From contig DASQAV010000093.1 in assembly GCA_035635575.1 (NCBI GenBank), positions 1 through 13,372 of the forward strand: a stretch of DNA of 13,372 nucleotides, read 5' to 3'. Within the stretch, counting starts at the first letter, position 1; each line of letters opens with the position of its first letter. Below the pieces are notes generated by a model. It was not told the origin of the DNA. It ran no database searches and worked only from the letters and a program-made list of their open reading frames with translations. The position numbers and the translations under genes are program-made. Source of the DNA: WS-7 sp035635575. Lineage in GTDB: Bacteria > Eisenbacteria > RBG-16-71-46 > SZUA-252. Shown piece by piece: positions 6,727-13,372 of the stretch.

Positions 6727-7731
6727 ATGCCGAAGCCGGACGACATCCGGATGGACGATCTCGCTCCGCGGCGCGCTCCTGAGCGGCCCGGCGCGCTCCC
6801 GCACCACACGGGCACGGAGAAGATCCTTCCTTTGGGGGAGGCGGTCGCGAGGTTCGTCCGTCCGGGCGATTCGGTGGCGCTGGGCACCTGTCTCGAGCAG
6901 ATGATTCCGTTCGCCGCGACCCGCGAGATCATGCGCCAGAACATCGGCGACCTATCCCTGATCGGGCCCGTCTCCGACATCTGCTTCGATCAGCTCATCG
7001 GCGCCGGACTCGCGCGCCGCGTGATGGCGGCCTGGGTGGGAAACGTGATGATGGGCTCGGCCTATTGCTTCCGGCGCGCGGTGGAGCGCGGCGAGCCCAA
7101 GCCCATCGACGTCGTGGAGTTCTCCAATTTCACGCTCGCGCTGGCTCTCCACGCCGCGGCGATCGGCTCGCCGTTTCTACCCACGCGCTCGGCGCTGGGA
7201 TCGGACATCGTGGGGAAGAATCCGCTGCTCAAGCCGGTGAAGGATCCGCTGGGCGGTGACGCGCCCATCCTCGCCGTGAGATCCCTGAGCCCCGACGTGG
7301 CGATCGTGCACGTGCAGCGCGCGGACCCGCACGGCAACGCCATCCTATGGGGAAGCCTCGGAATCACCTCCGATGCCGTGCGAGCGGCGCGCGCAGTGAT
7401 CGTGACCGCCGAGGAGGTCGTTGCGCCGGAGCAGATCCGGCGTGACCCGAACCGCGTCGTGATTCCAGGCATCGTAGTCTCCGCGGTCTGCGAAGCCCGG
7501 TGGGGAGCCCATCCCTCGCCCGTGCAGGGCTACTATCGAAGGGACCATGAAGCCTACCGGGAGTACCACGAGGTGACGAAGACCAAGGATGGATACGAGC
7601 GCTGGCGCCGCGAGTGGGTCGAGGGGGCGCGCGATCTCCCGGCGTACGTCCGGAAGCTGGGCAACGAGCGAGTCGCCGCGCTCATCCCCCTGGAGCACGC
7701 GCTCCCCGAGCCGGTGGACTATGGCTACTAG
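6727..7731 (+). CDS. CoA-transferase family I alpha subunit (GctA-like)
   Basis: The 334-residue protein resembles the alpha subunit of glutaconate CoA-transferase, which works with a beta subunit to move CoA between carboxylic acids. Visible family segments are VRPGDSVALG (45-54), HAAAIGSPFLPTRSALGSD (about 139-157), SPDVAIVHVQRADPHGNAILWG, EEVVAPEQIRRDPNRVVIPG, and GAHPSPVQGYY followed by a charged tail ending in a KLG...RV stretch. In this family the catalytic Glu lies on the beta subunit, which is not encoded beside this gene or elsewhere in the window. The first 30 or so residues (Pro/Arg-rich) extend beyond the usual start. No Shine-Dalgarno is seen, so translation may be coupled to mscL, 5 bp upstream. 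Its last 11 bp overlap pabB. The actual acid substrate is unknown. Confidence 0.8.
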   Translation: MPKPDDIRMDDLAPRRAPERPGALPHHTGTEKILPLGEAVARFVRPGDSVALGTCLEQMIPFAATREIMRQNIGDLSLIGPVSDICFDQLIGAGLARRVMAAWVGNVMMGSAYCFRRAVERGEPKPIDVVEFSNFTLALALHAAAIGSPFLPTRSALGSDIVGKNPLLKPVKDPLGGDAPILAVRSLSPDVAIVHVQRADPHGNAILWGSLGITSDAVRAARAVIVTAEEVVAPEQIRRDPNRVVIPGIVVSAVCEARWGAHPSPVQGYYRRDHEAYREYHEVTKTKDGYERWRREWVEGARDLPAYVRKLGNERVAALIPLEHALPEPVDYGY

Positions 7732-9193
7732 GCTCGTCGAGGCGCCGGGATCTGTCCGTCCCCTTCTCACACCGTTCCTTCCGCTGGTCCATCCGCTCGA
7801 TGCGCTCTCGAGGGTGGAGCGTGATCCGAACGTTCTGTTCCTCGACTCGGGTGGCTCCCTGGGGGATGGCGCGGGGTGGACCCTCCTTGCCTTCGATCCC
7901 GCATGGCGCCTGGAGCTGCGCGATGGCGTCCTCTGGCGAATCGCCGGGGAGGGAGCCGGGCCGATCGCGGGCGACCCGGTCGAGGCGTTGGCGCATCTCT
8001 GGCCTTCCCGGCTCGCGTACGAGTGGCCGTCCGAGCTGATTCGCGACAACCCCTGGCTCTTGCCGCCGTTCGTCTCCGGACTCGCGGGCTTCGTCTCCTA
8101 TGATTTCAAGGATCACCTGGAACGCTATCCGCAGCGCGCGCGCCGGGAGTCGCGGGTCCCCGATCTCTCGCTCGCGTTCTATGACGTGGTCTGGGCCTGG
8201 TCCCCGAGCGGAATCGGCGTGGTCGTCTCGAGCGGCCTTCCGATGCGCGATGCCGACGTCCGGGAGCAGCGGGCGGAGGCGAGGCTCCGCCAGCAATGGG
8301 AAAGAATCCTGGGACCGGGCACGGCTGCGGACGCACCGTGGCCGCCGAAACGCGGCGCCGAGCCGCGCATCACTTCGAACTTCACCCGCGAGGCCTATTG
8401 CCGCGTCGTGGAGCGGGCACTCGAGCACATCGCGGCCGGGGACGTCTACCAGGTGAACCTGGCTCAACAATTCCGGATCGAGCCCGCGCCCGATGCGCCA
8501 GCACTCTACCGGTCGCTCCGCGAGGCGTCCCCCGCGCCCTTCGCGTCCTTTCTCACGACGGAGGACGCCGCCATCGTCTCCTCCTCTCCCGAGCGCTTCT
8601 TCGAGGTTCGTGGGGATCGGATCGAGACCTGGCCGATCAAGGGAACGCGGCCGCGCGGCGACACCGAGGAGGAGGATCGGGCCTACGCCTCAGCCCTCGC
8701 CGTAAGCTCCAAGGACCGGGCCGAGAACGTGATGATCGTGGATCTGGAGCGAAACGACCTGGGACGGATCTGCGACGTGGGATCCGTGCACGTGCCCGCG
8801 CTCTGCGAAGTGGAGCGTTACGCCAACGTGCACCATCTCGTCTCCCGCGTGGCGGGAACGCTGCGCGAGGATGCCGGCCCGACGGAGATCATGCGCGCCA
8901 TGTTCCCGGGAGGCTCCATCACCGGAGCTCCCAAGATCCGTGCGGTGCAGATCATCGACGAGCTGGAGCCGACCCGCCGCGGCGCCTACACCGGGGCGAT
9001 CGGATACTGGGACGTGAGCGGCGACTGCGACTTCAACATCGCGATCCGCACGATCGTGGTCGAGGGAGGAGCCGCGACGTTCCACGTCGGCGGCGGAATC
9101 GTGGCGGACTCCACTCCGGAAGGGGAATACGAGGAGACTCTCGTGAAGGCCCGCGGCATGATGCGGGCGCTGGGGGCGACCCGGGCCGGCTAG
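7721..9193 (+). CDS. pabB: Aminodeoxychorismate synthase component I (PabB)
   Basis: It makes 4-amino-4-deoxychorismate from chorismate and ammonia, the first step to p-aminobenzoate and folate, in the cytoplasm. From ATG 7721 it has 490 residues, normal for the family. An N-terminal domain (1-210) precedes the chorismate-binding core with GDVYQVNLAQQF (240-251), SSPERFFEV (288-296), PIKGTRPRG (305-313), MIVDLERNDLGR (338-349), FPGGSITGAPKIRA (395-408) and DFNIAIRT (437-444). Lys307 in PIKGT is the covalent nucleophile typical of PabB; anthranilate synthase (TrpE) usually has Ala there (PIAGT). The ATG lies inside the end of the CoA-transferase gene (11-bp overlap), so translation is probably coupled. 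No amidotransferase (PabA) or lyase (PabC) gene is seen in the window; glutamine-derived ammonia would need a partner encoded elsewhere. Confidence 0.92.
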   Translation: MATRLVEAPGSVRPLLTPFLPLVHPLDALSRVERDPNVLFLDSGGSLGDGAGWTLLAFDPAWRLELRDGVLWRIAGEGAGPIAGDPVEALAHLWPSRLAYEWPSELIRDNPWLLPPFVSGLAGFVSYDFKDHLERYPQRARRESRVPDLSLAFYDVVWAWSPSGIGVVVSSGLPMRDADVREQRAEARLRQQWERILGPGTAADAPWPPKRGAEPRITSNFTREAYCRVVERALEHIAAGDVYQVNLAQQFRIEPAPDAPALYRSLREASPAPFASFLTTEDAAIVSSSPERFFEVRGDRIETWPIKGTRPRGDTEEEDRAYASALAVSSKDRAENVMIVDLERNDLGRICDVGSVHVPALCEVERYANVHHLVSRVAGTLREDAGPTEIMRAMFPGGSITGAPKIRAVQIIDELEPTRRGAYTGAIGYWDVSGDCDFNIAIRTIVVEGGAATFHVGGGIVADSTPEGEYEETLVKARGMMRALGATRAG

Positions 9194-9217
9194 CCAGCGC
9201 GGCTCGCGCCGGTCCGG
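9181..9217. terminator. GC-rich stem-loop at the convergent pabB / DUF3857 junction (possible bidirectional terminator)
   Basis: CCGGGCCGGC (9181-9190) pairs with GCCGGTCCGG (9208-9217) over 10 bp, with one G-U wobble in the plus-strand transcript. The 17-nt loop holds a small inner GCC/GGC stem (9193-9195 with 9201-9203). It spans the pabB stop and ends 4 bp before the end of the minus-strand gene, the place where a shared terminator would sit. No U-run follows on either strand, so it is not a canonical intrinsic terminator. It could instead act as an mRNA 3'-end stabiliser. Confidence 0.4.
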
Positions 9218-9221
9218 TGCA

Positions 9222-11234
9222 CTATCCGGGGCGGCGCGAGAGCACGACCGGGGCGGCTTCCGCGGTGCGCACACGCTCGAAGAACGCGCGCAGGGAACCG
9301 TACTCGCTCGCGGGAACGGGCATCGTGCGAAGCACCAGGGAGCGCCGGTACAGGAGCTTTCCTTCCCGCACCTCGGCGCTCGACGAGTAGGAGCCGAAGG
9401 AGCTCTCCAGCGAGACCGGAGGCGGCAGCTCCTCCACCGCAAATCCGCTGGGAAGCTTGGTGCCTTCGTTCTCGACGAAGGTCCGGCCGCGGAGCATCAC
9501 CGGATACTTCCGCGACGGCTCCGTGAGCGTGAGCCGCTCCTGCCTCGAGACCAGCGCGGGCTTGAACACCATGAGTCCGTTCGCCACGACCTGGGCATAT
9601 CCGGGCGAGCGAAACGTGAGATCCAGCTCGAACCGATTCCCACTCTCGAGATCCCGCGTCAGGACCTTCGAGACGGTCGCCTTGGAGAGCCCGCCCCTCA
9701 CCCAGGCTTCCACCGTTCGTTGATACGCTTCCGACGTCATCGCTTGAAATTGTCTCCGCTCCACGATGGCCTCGCGTCCGCGGGATCGTTCCTCGATCAT
9801 TCCCAGCACCGTCCCGGTGGAGTCGAGCTCCGCCTCGATCCGGCGCTCCAGAAGATTCCTGTCCGGAGAAGCGACCGGCGTTCGCACGAGCCCGCCCCCT
9901 TCCTTGATCAGGAGCGAGAGGCCGCCCTGCTCGTCCTCGGGGAGATCGCCGAAGGGCGTGGTGGGATCGGTGGGGTCGAAGAAGATCAGCGATCCCAGCG
10001 CGGGGTGCGTCACGGCCGCCGCCGAGGACTCGGCATCGGCGCGAACGGCCAGGATGCAATGGTCGAACTGTCCCGGCGACGGCCACTCCTCCCGCACATA
10101 GGCAGGGTCGTTGGAGCGGATCACCGCGAGGTAGGACTCGACGCCCACGCTCCGGAGCATCGTTTTCATGAGATTCGCCTTGTCCTTGCAGTCGCCGTAC
10201 GACTTGGCGAACACCTGGGCCGCGGGATGCGGGCGGTATCCTCCGCCTCGCGAGACGCCGAGCTGGATGGCGATGTAGGCGAGACCCTGGACGTAGCGTC
10301 CAATGGCCCGGACGCGGTCGAGCGTCGTTTGCGAGCCGGAGGCCAGGAGCCGGGCCTTGGATTCCAGGGCCGGGTCCGGCATGGCCGACGGAGCGCTCAG
10401 CTGCTCCAGCCACTCCGCGACGCCCGTCCACGATCCGTACGACGCGATCGAGGGCGGGCGCGTGCCCGGGTCCGTGGGTGCGGCGTCCACGACGAGCCTC
10501 GGCGCGAGCGAAGTGACCGGAGGCCTCAAGAGCTCATCCTCGATCCAGGGCAGGTCGCGAAGCTCCCACGTATACGCGGACCCGTTGAATGTGGATGCCA
10601 CCGGAGCATGATTGAAGGTAAGACCCTTGGCGGTCCAGGCCGGCGGGAGCGCGAGCGTGAATCGAGAGCGCAGCGTGGGCAGCTCTCCCTGGAAGCTCCA
10701 CTGGAACTGCCCGCAGAACGTCCGCTGCTCGAACGAGACCTCGAAGCCGAACACCGAGCCTTGGTCCGCCTCGCCGGAAGCATCCACGAAGCGGATGCGC
10801 TCCTCGTTGTAGACGTCGTTCAGCGCGGCGGCCGCGTCGATCGCCTGATCCTTTCCGTACTCCGATACCTCGCCACGCGGCCCGATCAGCCAGGCGTCGA
10901 GGCGATGGATGCCTCCTCCGTCCGTCCGGTAATACCGCTGCGCCCTCGCGTGCTCGCGGCCTTCGTAGCGAAGAATGCGCACCGCATATCGCGCCGTCCC
11001 CTCGATCTTGCCGCTGGGATCGAGCGTGAGCGATTCCTCGTCGAGGAGGACCACGGCCGGCACCTTGGCGTCGTAGGCGGGCATCGCCAGCGAAGCCGCC
11101 TCGGTGAGCCAGACCGGCGCCTTCGGCTTGGCGGCCACGGGAACGGCAGGGACGAGGAGGGTGAGGAGGCAAAGGCCCGGAGCGAGCGCGCCCGGGATCG
11201 AGCGGAACGAACCGCTACCGAGGAAGCGTCTCAT
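9222..11234 (-). CDS. Secreted DUF3857 / transglutaminase-fold protein with intact catalytic triad
   Basis: From ATG 11234 it has 670 residues. A signal peptide spans about 1-35 (hydrophobic core LCLLTLLVPAVPV, then AA before KPKAP). Residues about 45-250 form the DUF3857 beta-rich domain. The transglutaminase-like domain at about 300-425 includes SKSYGDCK-type sequence (AKSYGDCKDKANLMKTMLRS, 343-362). The triad is complete: C349, H392 (QFDHCILAV) and D420 (FFDPTDP). The C-terminal 230 residues are beta-rich. The family occurs in many diderm bacteria, but its substrate is not established; peptide-bond or isopeptide chemistry outside the cytoplasm is inference. The start overlaps the upstream gene's end by 20 bp and has no Shine-Dalgarno, so coupled translation is likely. 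The upstream extension of the frame to 11567 is Arg/Ser/Pro-rich shadow sequence and is excluded. Confidence 0.85.
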   Translation of the reverse strand: MRRFLGSGSFRSIPGALAPGLCLLTLLVPAVPVAAKPKAPVWLTEAASLAMPAYDAKVPAVVLLDEESLTLDPSGKIEGTARYAVRILRYEGREHARAQRYYRTDGGGIHRLDAWLIGPRGEVSEYGKDQAIDAAAALNDVYNEERIRFVDASGEADQGSVFGFEVSFEQRTFCGQFQWSFQGELPTLRSRFTLALPPAWTAKGLTFNHAPVASTFNGSAYTWELRDLPWIEDELLRPPVTSLAPRLVVDAAPTDPGTRPPSIASYGSWTGVAEWLEQLSAPSAMPDPALESKARLLASGSQTTLDRVRAIGRYVQGLAYIAIQLGVSRGGGYRPHPAAQVFAKSYGDCKDKANLMKTMLRSVGVESYLAVIRSNDPAYVREEWPSPGQFDHCILAVRADAESSAAAVTHPALGSLIFFDPTDPTTPFGDLPEDEQGGLSLLIKEGGGLVRTPVASPDRNLLERRIEAELDSTGTVLGMIEERSRGREAIVERRQFQAMTSEAYQRTVEAWVRGGLSKATVSKVLTRDLESGNRFELDLTFRSPGYAQVVANGLMVFKPALVSRQERLTLTEPSRKYPVMLRGRTFVENEGTKLPSGFAVEELPPPVSLESSFGSYSSSAEVREGKLLYRRSLVLRTMPVPASEYGSLRAFFERVRTAEAAPVVLSRRPG

Positions 11235-13212
11235 CGGCGGCGATGGAAAGGACGGTCTGATCCTGCGTGCGAAAATCCTCGAACGCCTTCTTGAGCTTCG
11301 GATACTCCTCCGCCGGGAATGCGATCGTCCCGTTCTCCCCGAAGAGGATCGAATGCAGGAACTGGATCTGGCGTCCGTCCTCGGTGTGCCGGATCTGGGC
11401 GGAGTGCCTGCCGACGCCGGGAAGGAGGATGGGAGTCGACGGCGGGGTGCTCTCCAGGTGGAAGCCCGGCGGAAGCTCGATCGTGACCATGTCGGTTTCG
11501 GACCAGGCGTAATCGAAGAAGATGGGAGACTCGCGCTTGGCCGCGGTGAAGGTCTGGGTCTCGCCACGCTGGAAGAACGCCGGCTGGAGAAAGAGGCGCT
11601 GCGACGTCCGCTGGGCGTAGGCCGGAACGCGGACGTGATAGGTGATGCGGAAGGGCCCGGAAGGGTCCGAGCCCGGATCGAATCGGATGTCCGTCACCTC
11701 GGCGGCGCTCAGATTGGCCTTCGCGCTGTCGATGACCTTCTTTTCCTTGTCGACCGCGGAGTGATCACGCAGATGGGCTCGCCACGTCGCCGCGCTCTGC
11801 CCGGTCATCTCGTCCGTGATCTCTCCCTCCACCGTTCCATCGGGGGAGAGCTTCAGGCTCGCGGTCCTGCGCTCCAGGCTCTGCTCCGGAGTTCCCACGG
11901 GGCTGCGCAGGAACTGCGGCTCGGTGGGATCGGGGATGAGCATGTCGACTCCCTGGAGCTCCCACGGAAGCATGTCCGGGGGCAGATCCGCCGCGGAAGG
12001 ATCCACGGCGCGCCACCGTCCCAGGGCGTTCACGACGGCACACTGCCGTGTGAGGAGGTAGGGCGTGGGCGAGCTCGACGTGAAGAGGCACTGAGACCGG
12101 TCCGGTGCATACGCCAGCCTCGCGTCCAGCCCGGCCGCGGTCGCCATCGCGAGGAACACCTTCAGGACACCGTAGGAGTCCGCGAGTCCTGCCTTCAGAT
12201 GCTCCGACGCGGAATGATCCTTCTGGAGCCAGGCTCGCTGGTCCACGGTCAGGCCCGAATCGCTCCGATCGGAGTTGCGGATCGTTTTCCGGCAATAGTC
12301 GAGGAGGGTATCGATCGTCGCGTTCGGGTCCTGGGCGTCCTTGACGACGGACTTCGTCACCTTCTTGACGTCTCCGGAAGCGCGGGAGAGCGGGCCGGTG
12401 ATCTCGTAGAGCGATCTGCCGAACTTGCGCCAGTAATTCGACACCGGATATTCCTCGTCCACGGTCGTGTAATAGATCACCAGCCACGCGCGCTTCCCGA
12501 GATCCGGCGGAGCGTAGGGCTCTTTCTGGAACGAGGGCATGCTCGTGATCGTCATCACGTTCGTGTTCCGGTCGTCTTCGGTGAGCGGAGGCATCGCGAA
12601 ATTGAACGCCCGCATCCTCATCTGAAATGCCGGAAGCGGGACGGGCAGCGGGTGAACCAGGAGGCGAATCGTCTCGACGGGGATGTCCAGCTGCAACGGG
12701 ATCAGAACATTGTGCGAGAGGCGGTCATAGTGTGAGATCGACCAGCGATACTCGACGATGCAGCCGGGCTCCACGCCCGGCATCGCGATCGATTTGTTCT
12801 GGACCTTGACGCCCCCCGCCTTCAAGACGGTCCGATCCAGGATGGCGTCCTTCTTGACGGCGAGGACCGTCCCGTCGGGGCGGATGGTGCGCGCTGCGAC
12901 GTCGCCCACCTGACTTCCCTTGAGATACGGGATGTCGATCCGCGTGTAGGCGTCGCGTCCGCGCTCGTTGAAGATCTTGATCCGCTGACGCTGCGTCTGG
13001 GTGGACTTGACGTCGTCGCCGCTCCACTCGTCCGTGACCTGGATTTCCCACTCCAGAACCTCGGCGTCCGCGTCGGCTTCCACGCGCCCCTGCTTCAGCG
13101 CCAGGTCCGCGGGGCTCACCGGCGCCCAGGAGTCGGCGAAGGCGGCGGATCCCGGGACGCATAAGGTCAGAGGGACGAGAGCCAGCAGGGCCGGAATCGG
13201 GATGGCGCGCAT
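11215..13212 (-). CDS. Secreted DUF3857 protein with degenerate transglutaminase site
   Basis: The 665-residue protein has a clear signal peptide, MRAIPIPALLALVPLTL to AAFA, with cleavage likely after A26. The DUF3857 domain occupies about 40-250 (RPDGTVLAVKKDAILD at 111-126; GVEPGCIVEYRW at 146-157). A transglutaminase-like domain follows at about 290-410. Where active relatives have GDC, this one has ADS (S346 in HLKAGLADSYGVLKVFL). Where the His is expected, it has Q390 (TRQCAVV). The Asp is kept (D404, AVDPSA). The protein is therefore probably catalytically dead. A stretch around PQFLRSPVGTPEQSLERR matches the downstream protein's VRTPVASPDRNLLERR, so the two are collinear paralogues. 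Start: AGGGAGG (complement of 13217-13223), 4 nt from the ATG. It lies 18 bp after an upstream minus-strand stop and overlaps the next gene by 20 bp. Confidence 0.85.
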   Translation of the reverse strand: MRAIPIPALLALVPLTLCVPGSAAFADSWAPVSPADLALKQGRVEADADAEVLEWEIQVTDEWSGDDVKSTQTQRQRIKIFNERGRDAYTRIDIPYLKGSQVGDVAARTIRPDGTVLAVKKDAILDRTVLKAGGVKVQNKSIAMPGVEPGCIVEYRWSISHYDRLSHNVLIPLQLDIPVETIRLLVHPLPVPLPAFQMRMRAFNFAMPPLTEDDRNTNVMTITSMPSFQKEPYAPPDLGKRAWLVIYYTTVDEEYPVSNYWRKFGRSLYEITGPLSRASGDVKKVTKSVVKDAQDPNATIDTLLDYCRKTIRNSDRSDSGLTVDQRAWLQKDHSASEHLKAGLADSYGVLKVFLAMATAAGLDARLAYAPDRSQCLFTSSSPTPYLLTRQCAVVNALGRWRAVDPSAADLPPDMLPWELQGVDMLIPDPTEPQFLRSPVGTPEQSLERRTASLKLSPDGTVEGEITDEMTGQSAATWRAHLRDHSAVDKEKKVIDSAKANLSAAEVTDIRFDPGSDPSGPFRITYHVRVPAYAQRTSQRLFLQPAFFQRGETQTFTAAKRESPIFFDYAWSETDMVTIELPPGFHLESTPPSTPILLPGVGRHSAQIRHTEDGRQIQFLHSILFGENGTIAFPAEEYPKLKKAFEDFRTQDQTVLSIAADETLPR

Positions 13213-13230
13213 CGAGCCTCCCTGCCTGAC

Positions 13231-13372
13231 CTAGATCCCCACGTCGATCACGAGCACCAAAGCGCCGTTCGAGACGGAGAAGTTGTAGGCCAACCCGGCC
13301 GGACCGACGGCATAGAGCGTGAAGGTGCCGTCTCCGGGTCCCTTGGCCTCGCTCAGGAGCGCGGCCTTGCCG
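13231..13372 (-). CDS. C-terminal fragment of an unidentified protein (5' end outside window)
   Basis: Reading leftward from the window edge, an open frame of 46 codons ends in TAG at 13231-13233. The visible tail includes GPGDGTFTLYAVGPAGLAY and ends in LVLVIDVGI. The alternating hydrophobic and polar residues with many glycines suggest a beta-rich, perhaps exported, protein, but no family is recognisable. Its stop is 18 bp before the ATG of the degenerate DUF3857 gene on the same strand, so it is probably the upstream member of that operon. The coding call rests on frame, spacing and composition. Confidence 0.5.
   Translation of the reverse strand, partial: GKAALLSEAKGPGDGTFTLYAVGPAGLAYNFSVSNGALVLVIDVGI

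Noticed and set aside
7721..9193. Anthranilate synthase component I (TrpE) as the identity of the chorismate enzyme
   Set aside because: The motif reads PIKGT with Lys307, the PabB form, rather than the PIAGT usual in TrpE, and no trp genes are nearby.
8296..9390. A 364-codon plus-strand frame within pabB
   Set aside because: Low-complexity shadow of pabB, which carries every chorismate-enzyme motif in its own frame.
11235..11567. N-terminal extension of the active DUF3857 frame up to 11567
   Set aside because: The extra 111 residues are Arg/Ser/Pro-rich and overlap the upstream gene out of frame. A normal signal peptide begins at the ATG at 11234.
9720..12735. Two long plus-strand open frames (524 and 543 codons) opposite the DUF3857 genes
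   Set aside because: Their translations are Arg/Gly/Glu-rich with no domain or hydrophobic pattern, as expected of antisense frames in GC-rich DNA. The minus strand has clear domains, catalytic residues and signal peptides.
1..13372. CRISPR array, tRNA, rRNA, insertion sequence or prophage signal
   Set aside because: No regularly spaced repeats, cloverleaf-like segments, terminal inverted repeats with transposase, or phage-type genes were seen anywhere in the window.

Overview
The window is GC-rich (clearly above 60% by eye), densely coded bacterial DNA with short or negative intergenic distances. An outer-membrane beta-barrel porin and two secreted DUF3857/transglutaminase-fold proteins point to a diderm (Gram-negative-type) bacterium. 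The mix of a FabL-type enoyl reductase, a DUF2079 membrane protein and tandem DUF3857 proteins suggests an uncultured lineage such as Eisenbacteria, Gemmatimonadota or relatives. That placement is inference from gene content, not a search result. I see no tRNA, rRNA, CRISPR array, transposase, integrase or phage gene.

Layout. (1) 1-197, minus: start of a small membrane protein of LiaI/LiaF-N type, cut by the window edge. (2) 317-2331, plus: a porin, then a FabL-like enoyl-ACP reductase with its own candidate promoter and a strong Shine-Dalgarno. (3) 2328-2831, minus: an unrecognised four-helix membrane protein whose stop codon shares the palindrome CTAG with the fabL stop. (4) 2891-4483, plus: a DUF2079 polytopic membrane protein that overlaps convergently with (5). 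(5) 4461-6309, minus: an MFS transporter followed by an OsmC-family peroxiredoxin-like protein. (6) 6413-9193, plus: a tight three-gene run of short MscL, a GctA-like CoA-transferase alpha subunit, and PabB whose ATG lies inside the preceding gene. (7) A GC-rich stem-loop at 9181-9217 separates this run from (8). (8) 9222-13372, minus: a three-gene run of an unidentified gene (only its end is present) and two overlapping secreted DUF3857/transglutaminase proteins.

How the genes relate. Most units are housekeeping or envelope functions: outer-membrane permeability, fatty acid elongation, transport, osmotic safety valve, organic peroxide detoxification and folate (p-aminobenzoate) synthesis. 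The part most likely to hold undescribed biology is the minus-strand DUF3857 pair. The two proteins are collinear and apparently exported, and their genes overlap by 20 bp. The downstream one keeps a Cys-His-Asp transglutaminase triad. The upstream one has Ser and Gln where Cys and His should be, so it looks like a pseudoenzyme partner. A second oddity is the CoA-transferase alpha subunit with no beta subunit nearby, translationally coupled to pabB.
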